Assembly: GCA_944390865.1 (NCBI GenBank)
Contig: CALXRC010000001.1
Location: forward strand, 62,001-126,000
Direction of reading: 5' to 3'
Length of the DNA: 64,000 nucleotides
From: an uncultured Spirochaetales bacterium
GTDB taxonomy: Bacteria > Spirochaetota > Spirochaetia > Sphaerochaetales > Sphaerochaetaceae
The notes beneath the pieces are model-generated. The model was not told the origin of the DNA, did not search any database, and saw nothing but the letters and a program-made list of their open reading frames with translations. The translations under genes and the position numbers were made by a program. How positions within the stretch are numbered: the first letter of the stretch is position 1; each line of letters opens with the position of its first letter. Positions 51,104 through 59,625 of the stretch are shown here, in pieces.

Positions 51104-51482
51104 TTGACACTCCTGCGAACATCTCCTTCAGATCAAACAGAAGGAGGGCTGTCTCTAGGCTTCCAACAATCGAGAACGAAAGTGAAAACCTGCCGTCTGC
51201 GCGTTTCTCAGCCTTGACTGTAGATGCATCCACACGCGGGTCCTTTATGGCCACGCGCTCGATCTCCGCAATGACGACATCGTCTGCACTGGTCGAATTG
51301 AGAGTGTCCAGGAGATGGCTGCCAGCTTGCCTGTCCCATTCGACAGAAGCGAAAGCTATCGACAGCTCCTCCCTGACATCCTGTGCAACCAGCCGAGGTC
51401 CGTCCTGCAGCTCGACATCTCCATCGGGAGTAAAGATGACATCCCTGTTCTCATCGAGCTTCATGTCTTTTCCGTAATCCAT
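51096..51482 (-). CDS. Mu gp46-like baseplate protein
   Basis: A 128-residue protein, from ATG 51,482 (MDYGKDMKLDENRDVIFTPDGDVELQDGPRLVAQDVREELSIAFASVEWDRQAGSHL). It fits the gp46/W-type baseplate family: a short N-terminal beta segment with DGD, then the QDVREEL helix. GGAGG lies seven bases upstream of the ATG; a longer frame upstream is Arg-rich noise overlapping the gp45-like gene and is rejected. Function is by position between gp45-like and gp47-like genes. Confidence 0.8.
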   Translation of the reverse strand: MDYGKDMKLDENRDVIFTPDGDVELQDGPRLVAQDVREELSIAFASVEWDRQAGSHLLDTLNSTSADDVVIAEIERVAIKDPRVDASTVKAEKRADGRFSLSFSIVGSLETALLLFDLKEMFAGVSNE

Positions 51483-51483
51483 C

Positions 51484-52164
51484 TCAGCCTCCGAACACCT
51501 GGCCGACAGCCGCCTTGGCTGCAGCGCATTGTGCCGTGACGCTCGGCAGAACACTCGAAACGACAGGCGAACCCATATTGCCAGTGCCAGTCGTCTGCAG
51601 ACCGGATATGATGTCCAGGATCTGCTCAAGCAGAGTCTTGACAGAGCCAGCCGCATTCCCAACCTTCAGCTTGCTTGAATCAATAAGCATCACAGCACCA
51701 TTGTCGTCCTTGATCTCACACTTGCCGGCAGCATCCATCGTCATGCACATCTTCCCGTTGCATGATATGGACAGACCTCCATCAGCAGCGAGTTCAATCC
51801 GGAGCCCTGCCGCGTCGCAGATTGCGATCTGTCCGGCGACTGCAGTGCCGACAGGCCTATACTCCTCTCCGTATACGCCAGAAACAAAAGGATAGGCTTT
51901 GTTTCCTTCGACGAAAGAGACGACCACCATCTGGCCTTTTGTCGGAGGAATGAAAACGCCACGCCCATCTCCGTCTGCCCAGACAGGCGGGACAGGGATT
52001 TCCTTGAAAAGCTCCCCTGTCGCCTCATATGACCCAGGCTTGACGGCCTCTCCGTCGATGTAATAGCCGCGCTCTCCCGCCTCCGCATGAGTGACGCGGA
52101 CAATGCGGGGAAAGGCCAACTGGCTCAAGACAGCCTTGGCGATCTGATCGATTATTCCAGCCAT
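51484..52164 (-). CDS. Mu gp45-like baseplate spike protein
   Basis: A 226-residue baseplate assembly protein V/spike. AGERGYYIDGEAVKPGSYEATGELFKEIPVPPVWADGDGRGVFIPPTKGQMVVVSFVEGNKAYPFVSGVYGEEY carries the OB-fold pattern of the central spike, followed by repeats (LRIELAADGGLSISCNG, KCEIKDDNGAVMLIDSSKL) typical of the beta-helical needle, and a hydrophobic, Ala/Gly-rich tail. Overlaps the gpP-like gene by 13 bases with its own AGGAGG SD. Punctures the host envelope in contractile tails. Confidence 0.85.
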   Translation of the reverse strand: MAGIIDQIAKAVLSQLAFPRIVRVTHAEAGERGYYIDGEAVKPGSYEATGELFKEIPVPPVWADGDGRGVFIPPTKGQMVVVSFVEGNKAYPFVSGVYGEEYRPVGTAVAGQIAICDAAGLRIELAADGGLSISCNGKMCMTMDAAGKCEIKDDNGAVMLIDSSKLKVGNAAGSVKTLLEQILDIISGLQTTGTGNMGSPVVSSVLPSVTAQCAAAKAAVGQVFGG

Positions 52165-52883
52165 ATGCGCGTCCTCCTGGCATCTGCCGAGGCAGAGAGG
52201 ACCGCCTCTTTGACTCGTCCCCTAGGCACCCCGTCCACAATGACCTCCTGTCCATAACCGGCAGCGACGAGATGGGCTGTCAGCCTGTCCTCTCCGAGAG
52301 TCATCACGTCTTCAAGGTCAAGCTGCAGCGGGGAGGAATAATAGCTGGACAGATCATCGTATTCGCCAATCATGAGAATCCCATCAGAAGAAGGCAGAAC
52401 CACAAGTCGCAGTCCCTCCATGGCGTTTACAGCCCTCAGAAGCGATCTGAGCACCGTCCATCCATTCTGGGCCTGGCATGAGAAGTGTGGCAATCTGATT
52501 CCAGAAAGGGCTGACGAGTCGAACTCGTCGACATCACAATCGGCCATGACGGACTCCATGATCTCGGCAGCATCCGCTTTCCGCCACGCACATGCAGGAA
52601 CAATAGTCTTCAGCCTGTCCCGATACAAATCCGAGGCAAAGATGATGTTCCTGGAATCGGACCTCGGGACGGCGAACACTCTTGCAGTTGCAACAAGGGT
52701 CCGCTCTCCAGAGCCGTCGTCATATACCACATAGACTATGTCATCAACGGCCAGCCGCTCCCCCTTTGAAAGGTCCGCCTCCACATATACCCCTGCTGAA
52801 CGGCTGTGCAGCATAATCCGAGAGGTGGCGACTGCCCTGTCCTTCGTCTCAAGACTCAACGTTGCGGTTCTTGTATTGATCAT
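52152..52883 (-). CDS. Baseplate hub-like protein (Mu gpP/gp44 position)
   Basis: A 243-residue protein following the gpN-like gene. It is placed where Mu encodes the P hub. The sequence is beta-rich with YVVYDDGSGERTLVATARVFAVPRSD, SALSGIRLPHFSCQAQNGWTVLRSLLRAVNAMEGLRLVVLPSSDGILMIGEYDD and a final LTAHLVAAGYGQEVIVDGVPRGRV; the helix-plus-strand GWTVLRSLLRAVN is like those in gpP/gpD hub proteins. Start overlaps the preceding stop by four bases. Exact family membership is inferred. Confidence 0.65.
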   Translation of the reverse strand: MINTRTATLSLETKDRAVATSRIMLHSRSAGVYVEADLSKGERLAVDDIVYVVYDDGSGERTLVATARVFAVPRSDSRNIIFASDLYRDRLKTIVPACAWRKADAAEIMESVMADCDVDEFDSSALSGIRLPHFSCQAQNGWTVLRSLLRAVNAMEGLRLVVLPSSDGILMIGEYDDLSSYYSSPLQLDLEDVMTLGEDRLTAHLVAAGYGQEVIVDGVPRGRVKEAVLSASADARRTRIWLE

Positions 52884-53410
52884 CGAATCGAGTCCTCCAC
52901 TCCTTCGAGGCCTCTCACCTCCTCGTCGCTGACAGGGACCCAGTCCGCCTCCGCAGCGCTATCGTTTGATGCCGTATTCACCTGCTGTTTCTGGACGGCC
53001 GACACCTTCGGATTGTTCTCCTTGAAGGTGATGTTCACCTGCAGGGAGTCATCCATCTCTATCGAGGTCATATAACTGAAGACGACTTCACGGATGGACA
53101 GAGCATCGAACAGGCTCCCATAGATCTGGTAGACCACGGCCTCCTTGTCTTTGAGCGCCTTGAATGCAGAGCTGAGGCGCTGCATATCCGCATACCTCGC
53201 CGTGCCTCCGTCGTGCTCCTCATAGATCACAAGAGAGATGTCTATCTGAGCGTCTTGGAATCCGTTGAAGATCTTCTCATTGCCGCTTTCAAGCAGCATG
53301 GTCTGCTCTTTCCAGACGACTTCGTTGTTTACGGAAACGGAAGTGACGACAGCCTTCAGAGGCTTGTCATCAAGCTCGATGAGCCCACCATCTATCCTTA
53401 TGCTGCTCAT
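52880..53410 (-). CDS. Phage baseplate/tail protein, gpN-position, unknown family
   Basis: A 176-residue protein between the tape measure and hub genes, where Mu has N (DNA circularisation/tail). The beta-rich N-terminus (MSSIRIDGGLIELDDKPLKAVVTSVSVNNEVVWKEQTMLLESGNEKIFNGFQDAQIDISLVIYEEHDGG) and the later AVVYQIYGSLFDALSIREVVF suggest an OB/LysM-like tail component, but the family is not identified. Both ends overlap neighbours by four bases, so it belongs to the tail operon. Role inferred by position only. Confidence 0.6.
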   Translation of the reverse strand: MSSIRIDGGLIELDDKPLKAVVTSVSVNNEVVWKEQTMLLESGNEKIFNGFQDAQIDISLVIYEEHDGGTARYADMQRLSSAFKALKDKEAVVYQIYGSLFDALSIREVVFSYMTSIEMDDSLQVNITFKENNPKVSAVQKQQVNTASNDSAAEADWVPVSDEEVRGLEGVEDSIR

Positions 53411-55737
53411 GCTGTCTGCTCCCTTTCTATCTGCTCACGCAGGTCTCGGATGAATCTGATGGCCTCCTCGATGTCATCAGTCTGCGGAATGCTGAGAGAC
53501 TGGATCGTGATGGTGCTGCCCTCCTTCCTGTTCTGCACGCTCGTGCGGATATCATCGACTATGTCCCTGATTGCAGAGAGGACAGATCCAGACTCCTCGC
53601 TCGTGATGACAACCGGTGTCTGGAACTGCATGGCAGATCCGTCATCCACCACCATCTGGTCCCAGCCTGCCGGCTGCGTCCAGGTCGTGTCGGCCGTACC
53701 ATAAGTCGGAAAGTCAATGATGTTGTCAGGCATGGCCCAGGATGTGCCCATGTTCAGATCCGCTTCCAGATCGTCGATGCTTGTTGTATCGATGCCGCCC
53801 TCTACGACAGCCTGGAAAGATTCAATATCCTTGGCTATGTCTGCAGAGATGGCATCCATGTCTGCGCCTGCTTCTATTACAGGTGCCGCTGTAACAGGTT
53901 CTGCAACCTGTATCGGCTCAGACGTGTAGTCGGCATCCGCTATGAACTCGCCGATATCATCACTGTCAGTCTCCCATCCCAGAAATCCGCCTATCTTGTC
54001 TGCAAGCCACCTGAACGGTGTGGTGACCCAGTTCACAAACTTGGTCACACCTGCAGTGATTGTCTCAAAGGCAGAGGTGAAGATGCCTTTCACCGCTTCC
54101 CAGAGGTTGGCAAAGAACGCCTTGATCTGGTCCCAGTGCTTGTACACCTGATAAGCAGCCGTGCCGATGGCTATAACGGCCGCGATGACTATGCCAACAG
54201 GGCCGAGTGCTGCAGTCATGGCAGAGCCTATGGTCCTGGCGACAGCCAGGATGCCGGATCCGAACGCAGTCAGAGCCTGAAAAACAGAAGAGCCAAATCC
54301 AAGGATGATGCTGCCCATGCCTCTGAAAAGAGAGGTGACCATCGTGGCTCCTGATTTGAGAAGAGACATGACTCCCCCTGCCTGCTGTGTCATGGCAACG
54401 AAAGTCGCAAGCTGGGCAGCTACATTGAGGGCAGTTCCACCGATTCCAAGCAGGCCGTCTGCAGCCATCGCTGCCCCGCTGACAATCGTGCCAAAGAACC
54501 CTCCAATGTCAGTGTCGAGGAATGCGGATACAGTGTTGTAGAAAGATGTCTGGACATCAGCGAAGAATCCACGCATCGTCGTTGTGGAAGATCCCAGGCG
54601 TGCCTGCATGGCTGCCCTGGCATTGTCCATCCTGGCGACCTTGTCCGCGTAGGTATCACTCATGCGCTCGGCCATCGAAGCAGACTCCCCCTCCGCGTCG
54701 GCCACTGCCTGATAGTTGGATTCCAAAGATTCCAAACCGGTCATCAGGAGAGTAAGTGCCCTCGACCCTTCCTGCCCGAAAGCCGTGTCGAAAGCCATCT
54801 GCATCTGCGGAGCCATGTCCGAGATGCTGCCAAACCTGTCCTGGATGTTCTGCAGGGTGCCAATGACACTCATCTGGCCAGACTCGTCATAAGCTATGTC
54901 GAAACCCAGAGACTGCGATGCCTTGAGCATCTGTGCCATCATGGACGCGAAAGATGTTCCTGCCTGAGATCCGGTCAGGCCGCTCGTGTTCAGCTGGCCT
55001 ATGATTGTAGAGATCTCCTCCCATTCAATCTTGTAACGCTGTGCTGTCGGGATTGCATACTTCAGACCTTCTGAAAGCTGGTTCAGATTCGCTATCTGGA
55101 AGAGCCCCTGTGTCTTGGCAACGACATCCGACAGCCGCTGCAGCTCCACAGCGCTGTCTAGGCTCTTGTCGCCCATGGTATTGTACGCCATGGCAAGAAG
55201 CTCAGCCGCATCACTGGCCTCGCCCATCGTGCCTTTTGCAAGAATGAAAGCCTGGCTGGTGGCATCCATGGCCGCCCCGGCTTTCAGCCCAGCAGAAAGC
55301 ATGCTGTAAGATGTCCTGGCAAAATCGGCAGCGCTGGCCGTCGCAAGCGCCGCACCTTCGGCAGCACCGCTGCCCCAGTCCAGGGCACGCTGCCTGAGAG
55401 CTTCCATCGTCTTGGCATAGTCGCCATCGATGGACAATTCAGGAGTGACGACAGTCGAGGCTGCAGCAAGTGCGGACTCAAGAGACGAAGCCTCTTCAGC
55501 AGGGGCCCGAAGAAGATTCTGCAAGCCCTGCCTGTACTGCTCTGTCTGGCTTGCGATGATGGACAGCTGGGTGGCCGTCTGCATCGCCATTCCGCCTCTC
55601 GTCTGGAAGTCGGCCATGGCGGCATTCATCCCGTTGAAGGCGGATCTGTAGGCCTTCTGGGCTGCAGAAAGTCCAGCCGTGAACTCTCCTGCGTCGAAGG
55701 CCACTCTAACATTGGCAATGAATTCCCTGATGCTCAT
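53407..55737 (-). CDS. Phage tail tape measure protein
   Basis: A 776-residue tape measure protein setting tail length. It has the TP901-type N-terminal helical core with MGDKSLDSAVELQRLSDVVAKTQGLFQIANLNQLSEGLKYAIPTAQRYKIEWEEISTIIGQLNTSGLTGSQAGTSFASMMAQMLKASQSLGFD, repeated Ala-rich helices, and membrane-like hydrophobic segments (about 450-530, e.g. ALGPVGIVIAAVIAIGTAAY). The C-terminal part is less conserved. It starts overlapping the stop of the frameshifted chaperone, as in Mu and lambda. A tail of roughly 110-120 nm would be expected from the usual residue-to-length ratio. Confidence 0.92.
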   Translation of the reverse strand: MSIREFIANVRVAFDAGEFTAGLSAAQKAYRSAFNGMNAAMADFQTRGGMAMQTATQLSIIASQTEQYRQGLQNLLRAPAEEASSLESALAAASTVVTPELSIDGDYAKTMEALRQRALDWGSGAAEGAALATASAADFARTSYSMLSAGLKAGAAMDATSQAFILAKGTMGEASDAAELLAMAYNTMGDKSLDSAVELQRLSDVVAKTQGLFQIANLNQLSEGLKYAIPTAQRYKIEWEEISTIIGQLNTSGLTGSQAGTSFASMMAQMLKASQSLGFDIAYDESGQMSVIGTLQNIQDRFGSISDMAPQMQMAFDTAFGQEGSRALTLLMTGLESLESNYQAVADAEGESASMAERMSDTYADKVARMDNARAAMQARLGSSTTTMRGFFADVQTSFYNTVSAFLDTDIGGFFGTIVSGAAMAADGLLGIGGTALNVAAQLATFVAMTQQAGGVMSLLKSGATMVTSLFRGMGSIILGFGSSVFQALTAFGSGILAVARTIGSAMTAALGPVGIVIAAVIAIGTAAYQVYKHWDQIKAFFANLWEAVKGIFTSAFETITAGVTKFVNWVTTPFRWLADKIGGFLGWETDSDDIGEFIADADYTSEPIQVAEPVTAAPVIEAGADMDAISADIAKDIESFQAVVEGGIDTTSIDDLEADLNMGTSWAMPDNIIDFPTYGTADTTWTQPAGWDQMVVDDGSAMQFQTPVVITSEESGSVLSAIRDIVDDIRTSVQNRKEGSTITIQSLSIPQTDDIEEAIRFIRDLREQIEREQTA

Positions 55738-55943
55738 TTCCGTCTCCTTGTGGAACCGAATACCTTTGCCATGGCCTCTGCCATGACTCCCACTTCAAGG
55801 TCACGGGCGAAACTTGCTTCGGCCTGAGCCTTATAGAGCTCTTCAAGCGTTGCGTCAGACCTAAGCTCCTCGCCTGTGAACCTTCTTATGAACAGCCTTG
55901 CCTTTTCTAAATCCGAGAGCTGCGGCTTGCGATCGCAGTTCCG
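55734..55943 (-). CDS. -1 frameshift extension of the tail-assembly chaperone (gp42-like)
   Basis: Downstream of the 0-frame gp41-like gene a -1 frame is open without interruption for 69 codons (RNCDRKPQLSDLEKARLFIR...VFGSTRRRK) and stops at 55,734-55,736, overlapping the tape-measure ATG. It has no independent start codon with an SD. The slippery heptamer TTTTTTC (55,949-55,943, minus strand) is in the right phase of the 0 frame (T TTT TTC). This is the arrangement of Mu gp41/42 and lambda G/GT. The predicted fusion is about 170 residues. Confidence 0.75.
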   Translation of the reverse strand, partial: RNCDRKPQLSDLEKARLFIRRFTGEELRSDATLEELYKAQAEASFARDLEVGVMAEAMAKVFGSTRRRK

Positions 55944-56245
55944 AAAAAAGGCGAGACGTTCTCATTAACGAAATCCGCGACGACAGGCGGATATGCAGCA
56001 AGCTCATTGATGATCTCGGCCGCCGCAGGATGTACGATCAGGCCTGCCAGCAAATTGCTCTGCGCTGTGATGGACGACTTGGGCACAGCCTTCGTGTAGG
56101 CCTCCATGTCCGCAACTGATGGACGGCGGTAGATGAACTCCAGCTCGTGCTTCTTGCCCTCGTGATCACAGAAATTGATCTCTCCGAGATACAGCTCAGC
56201 ATCTGGATTCTGAGCCTTGATCTTCTCGATTGTTTCTTTGGTCAT
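55907..56245 (-). CDS. Tail assembly chaperone, 0-frame product (Mu gp41-like)
   Basis: A 112-residue small protein between the tube and the tape-measure genes. It has the size and helix-rich character of tail assembly chaperones (KAQNPDAELYLGEINFCDHEGKKHELEFIYRRPSVADMEAYTKAVPKSS). The 0-frame stops at 55,907; a -1 slip at TTTTTTC near its end adds 69 residues (see the entry at 55,734). The AAGGAG SD and ATG 56,245 are clear. Holds the tape measure in solution before tail assembly by analogy with Mu and lambda. Confidence 0.78.
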   Translation of the reverse strand: MTKETIEKIKAQNPDAELYLGEINFCDHEGKKHELEFIYRRPSVADMEAYTKAVPKSSITAQSNLLAGLIVHPAAAEIINELAAYPPVVADFVNENVSPFFGTAIASRSSRI

Positions 56246-56257
56246 ATCCTTTTCTCC

Positions 56258-56686
56258 TTATATAGCTGTGTAGATAGGCTTGCCGTTGATCTTCATCACG
56301 GCCGTCTGCTTGCCTTCGATCTTCACGGTCACCTCGTCATCTTTCGCGACGCTGGGAGTCACCTTGGTGATCTTCACAGACAGCTGATGTGTGACGATCG
56401 GGGCACCTGTCTGGGCAAAGCTGACAATGACAGGCATGGGATCCATGGCAAGAATCCCCCTGATTCCCGCAGCAGCATTGAGGAGGTTGTATTCCTCAAG
56501 GCTCATCGTGCAGTCGAAGGATCCCTCATAGGCCTTCCTGGCATATCCCCGAGGGATGCCCTTCATGTCCGTCTTGATCTCGACATCTTTTGAGCCGTCG
56601 TAGTTGATCTCGCTTATGGTGCAGGCCGTTCCAACTGGAGTCTGCAGTTTCATCGACTCGAAGTCGTATGTGCGTCCGTTTATCAT
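56258..56686 (-). CDS. Phage tail tube protein
   Basis: A 142-residue tube-type protein following the sheath gene. It has beta-rich, alternating segments: TACTISEINYDGSKDVEIKTDMKGIPRGYARKAYEGSFDCTMSLEEYNLLNAAAG and VTHQLSVKITKVTPSVAKDDEVTVKIEGKQTAVMKINGKP, with the YEGSFDCTMSLEEY pattern found in Mu-like M/FII tube proteins. The ATG overlaps the sheath stop by four bases, as is usual. Forms the inner tube of a contractile tail. Confidence 0.82.
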   Translation of the reverse strand: MINGRTYDFESMKLQTPVGTACTISEINYDGSKDVEIKTDMKGIPRGYARKAYEGSFDCTMSLEEYNLLNAAAGIRGILAMDPMPVIVSFAQTGAPIVTHQLSVKITKVTPSVAKDDEVTVKIEGKQTAVMKINGKPIYTAI

Positions 56687-58098
56687 TCGTTTCCTCCTGA
56701 AGAAAGATTCGGATTGCTGTAGCTGATGGTGTTCTCGATGAAGCTCATCTTGCCCAGAGGCACAATGCGGATCGTGGTCCTCAGGGTCTCAGTCGACAGC
56801 AGGTCCTGATCCTCGTCGATATCGACCTCATAACTGCTGATCTGTCCTGCGGCGACCATGTTGTCGAGCACCTGCTCCGTGATCGCCTTGAACATATCAA
56901 GACCTTCCGCACTTCCATCTGCGCCTATGGTCACCGTGCTGTTGATGTAGCTCAGCTGGGCGATCCTCACGTTCTTGCATGCGAGGTCCATGACCCTGCG
57001 CCTTTCCTCAAGGCCGAAGTCTGATGTCGCCTCTGCGAACATGCGGCCATGGGTGATGTACACTCCAGTAAGCCCGATATACTGGCAGAGCGTCAGATAT
57101 CCTGCATTGTCGAGCGCATTGATATGGCCGTCATTAAGACCGTCAGGCATCAGCCTCAGGATGCCGGACAGCGCCGATGAGCCTACATGGTCGACCGGTT
57201 CCATCACGTCCTTCTGGGCGCTCATGCCGCAGCTCCAGCCAAGGGCTCCCCTGACATCGATCGCGCCATAAGGGTCAGAACACTCCACCCATCCAGCACA
57301 GACCTGGACTCTTCCTCCGACAGTGGTCCCCCTCTCGCTTCCGGTCAGGGCAGTAACCCAGTCATCGACAGTCTCCTCGTCATCGAGGTAACGGGCCTGA
57401 GCCTTGAAATGGATATACCTGTAGTTGTTCATGGCTTCGGTCGCCTTGGTGTCCAGCGCGGCCCAGAGCGTGGCGTCGGAAACGCCCGCAATAGCGATCC
57501 ACTCGTAGTCATATGCAGAGTTGAGCAGCGTATCGACTGCTGCCAGAATCTCGGCATTACTTGCCTTCGGAGCCTCTGTCATGAAGGTGTAGGTGTCTCC
57601 AGCTACGAACTCGCTCTCCTCTGCTGCAGTGAAAGTGAGTGTTATCCCCGTGCCAGGGATTTCATAACTTCCTCCAGTCGGTATCGTGAAGTGCTTCTGG
57701 TCCACGCCATCGAGAGTGATGTGGGCGATGGCAGCATTGAGCAGGCCGCCCTCCTCGATCGTGATGATGACCTCATAGTCATTCCTGGGACTTCCGGACG
57801 CAACCACAGTCGCCTTGCCGGATCCGGTATGGGCAACCTGCCCGATAGCGCCCTCTGTCGTGCCTTCAAGTCCGATGGCATAAACTGTCGTGCTCGCCAT
57901 GGACAAAGCCTGGACAAGGACATCACACAGAGGCCCATCGACCAGCTTCTCCTTCGCGTCGGCGGCCGTGGTCAGCGTGATGATTCCCCCTGTCGGTGCG
58001 GCACAGACTCCGACTGCTCCGAAGATTCCAGTCGCAGATGCCGGTGACACTCCAAGAGCACCATCCAGGATAGTATTTTTGACATATCCTTTACTCAT
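56683..58098 (-). CDS. Phage tail sheath protein (DUF2586-like)
   Basis: A 471-residue contractile-sheath candidate. The N-terminal part (TILDGALGVSPASATGIFGAVGVCAAP) and SGKATVVASGSPRNDYEVIITIEEGG precede an inserted beta domain. The second half (YIHFKAQARYLDDEETVDDWVTALTGSERGTTVGGRVQVCAGWVECSDPYGAIDVRGALGWSCGMSAQKD) matches DUF2586 proteins. C-terminal SFIENTISYSNPNLSSG. It is followed by the tube gene with a four-base overlap. ATG 58,098 has a GGAGG SD; the longer frame starts with TTG and overlaps the preceding gene. A contractile tail is thus predicted. Confidence 0.8.
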   Translation of the reverse strand: MSKGYVKNTILDGALGVSPASATGIFGAVGVCAAPTGGIITLTTAADAKEKLVDGPLCDVLVQALSMASTTVYAIGLEGTTEGAIGQVAHTGSGKATVVASGSPRNDYEVIITIEEGGLLNAAIAHITLDGVDQKHFTIPTGGSYEIPGTGITLTFTAAEESEFVAGDTYTFMTEAPKASNAEILAAVDTLLNSAYDYEWIAIAGVSDATLWAALDTKATEAMNNYRYIHFKAQARYLDDEETVDDWVTALTGSERGTTVGGRVQVCAGWVECSDPYGAIDVRGALGWSCGMSAQKDVMEPVDHVGSSALSGILRLMPDGLNDGHINALDNAGYLTLCQYIGLTGVYITHGRMFAEATSDFGLEERRRVMDLACKNVRIAQLSYINSTVTIGADGSAEGLDMFKAITEQVLDNMVAAGQISSYEVDIDEDQDLLSTETLRTTIRIVPLGKMSFIENTISYSNPNLSSGGNE

Positions 58099-58283
58099 TT
58101 CTTTCTCCTCCAACTTCCTGCGGGTGCGGCAAGGAAGTCCGCAACCGCCTTGTCGTACTCGGCCTTGGTCATTGCCTTTCCATCAGCCCACCCGTTTCTG
58201 AGACAGACGGCTTCATGGATCGCGCTGTCGGTCATGAAGGTCTCTATGGGCTGCATGACCTCGCCATTTTCTTTCTTGTTCAT
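58095..58283 (-). CDS. Small phage protein, Mu gp38-position
   Basis: A 62-residue protein (MNKKENGEVMQPIETFMTDSAIHEAVCLRNGWADGKAMTKAEYDKAVADFLAAPAGSWRRKK) in the slot between the gp37-like gene and the sheath. A DUF2635 (gp38) identity would be expected by position, but the sequence does not show it, so the function is unknown. The AAGGAGG SD, four-base overlaps with both neighbours and coherent codon content make it a real gene. Confidence 0.65.
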   Translation of the reverse strand: MNKKENGEVMQPIETFMTDSAIHEAVCLRNGWADGKAMTKAEYDKAVADFLAAPAGSWRRKK

Positions 58284-59179
58284 CAAACCTCCTTGCCGAT
58301 CACGTCGGCCTTTCTGATGCTTGGTATCTCTTCAGGTGCCCTGTATGCCGGGGCTTCCAAAACGCAGACGACAGCCAGCGTTGATGCTCCGGCCATCTCT
58401 CCGCTCTCGAATCCAGCGACCTGGAGCTTGGTATTGAACGCATAATCATCCATTGAAGATGACGGAACATATGGCACCACCGGCCATATGATGTCCTCAC
58501 AGTCTGCGATGCTCTGAGCGTATGCGGTAACAGTCAGCGTCCACCTGGCGATTCCTTTTGCCTTGGCCTCCCAGCGCTTCCCATCTTTGATGCCGAAGAC
58601 ACGCCTGGCGTCACTCTTATCAAAGTCCGCCTTGGCTGCTGTGATCGTCACGAAAGGAAGCTTGTGGCCAAACAGCCAGCGCCTGGCTTCCGCCTCGCTG
58701 GTCGTGACAGCAAGACTCTCAGGAAAGAGCTGGGCTATGGACCGCATGGCCTTTGACAGCGGCTGGGAAAAAGGAGAAAAACCACTGCTGCCATCAGCCA
58801 GGTGCGGCCAAGATGTCATCAGCACCCATATCCTCAGCCCTTTCCTGAAAGCCTCATCGTCGTATGCACTTTTCGCGCTCACTTCCAAAGGAAGCCTCCC
58901 TTCTCCAGGAAGGTTCCTGATCGCATCGATTCCCCTGTCGAGGATGTCGACAATCCCCCTGTCTGACGAAACAGCCAGGAAGTAGATGGCAAGATCCACC
59001 TTCTCGCTGTCACCTGCTACAGGGCTGACCAGGAAAAGCGGCGTGGAGGCGTATCGATTGGACGCGACAGTGATGGACAGGATCCCTTCAAAGGGGTCCA
59101 CATATACAGCCGGGCAGGCTCCGTCGAAAGCCTTCTCAAGCCCCGCGACCGCCTTCATCTGCACTTCCCTCATCGTCAT
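58283..59179 (-). CDS. Mu gp37-position phage protein (possible DUF1834)
   Basis: A 298-residue protein from ATG 59,179 (MTMREVQMKAVAGLEKAFDGACPAVYVDPFEGILSITVASNRYASTPLFLVSPVAGDSEKVDLAIYFLAVSS). Its place between virion-morphogenesis G and sheath corresponds to Mu gp37 (DUF1834), though it is longer and the motif match is weak. A longer upstream frame overlaps the G gene and is rejected. Likely a neck or tail-completion protein. Confidence 0.6.
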   Translation of the reverse strand: MTMREVQMKAVAGLEKAFDGACPAVYVDPFEGILSITVASNRYASTPLFLVSPVAGDSEKVDLAIYFLAVSSDRGIVDILDRGIDAIRNLPGEGRLPLEVSAKSAYDDEAFRKGLRIWVLMTSWPHLADGSSGFSPFSQPLSKAMRSIAQLFPESLAVTTSEAEARRWLFGHKLPFVTITAAKADFDKSDARRVFGIKDGKRWEAKAKGIARWTLTVTAYAQSIADCEDIIWPVVPYVPSSSMDDYAFNTKLQVAGFESGEMAGASTLAVVCVLEAPAYRAPEEIPSIRKADVIGKEV

Positions 59180-59625
59180 ACTCTTGCCAACCTCACTGTG
59201 AAATCCTCGAGGATGTCCTCGATTCCCTGTTTCTCCTCCGGCCCCATTCCCAGATAAGGACGTGCCGGGACGTTCTTTTCTTTCCACCCCCACTGATGCA
59301 CTGCCGCATAGACCATGTTCGAGCCGTAGTAGATCCCTTCATTGGTGATCATGTAGCTGATCGAATGATGCAACCGCCTCTCAGGCCCCATGAGGATGTC
59401 CCGTCGATCTCCGGAGTTACGGACACGCTTCTCGTACTTCTCGGACCAGGGCTTCATCTGCTGCCCTTCAGGAGTCTTGTGCTCCTCGATGTGGTTCCGT
59501 GCGATCTCTGCCATCTCCAGGCCTATCGATTTCTCAAGCCTGTTGAGGTCGTCAGCTTTGAGATCCCTCGTCCACTCTTCGAAGCTGCCAGACTCGATCT
59601 TGATCTTCAGTGTCGATCCAGCCAT
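59176..59625 (-). CDS. Phage virion morphogenesis protein (Mu G-like)
   Basis: A 149-residue protein, start ATG 59,625 (MAGSTLKIKIESGSFEEWTRDLKADDLNRLEKSIGLEMAEIARNHIEEHKTPEGQQMKPWSEKYEKRVRNSGDRRDILMGPERRLHHSISYMITNEGIYYGSNMVYAAVHQWGWKEKNVPARPYLGM). It fits the phage_tail_S/gpG family: helix, then VYAAVHQWG and PARPYLG, seen in Mu G and P2 S tail completion proteins. A longer frame upstream is an artefact overlapping gp36. TGATG overlap fixes the start. Confidence 0.85.
   Translation of the reverse strand: MAGSTLKIKIESGSFEEWTRDLKADDLNRLEKSIGLEMAEIARNHIEEHKTPEGQQMKPWSEKYEKRVRNSGDRRDILMGPERRLHHSISYMITNEGIYYGSNMVYAAVHQWGWKEKNVPARPYLGMGPEEKQGIEDILEDFTVRLARV

Noticed and set aside
57187-58047. 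286-codon frame on the plus strand opposite the sheath gene
   Set aside because: Antisense shadow of a coherent phage structural gene.
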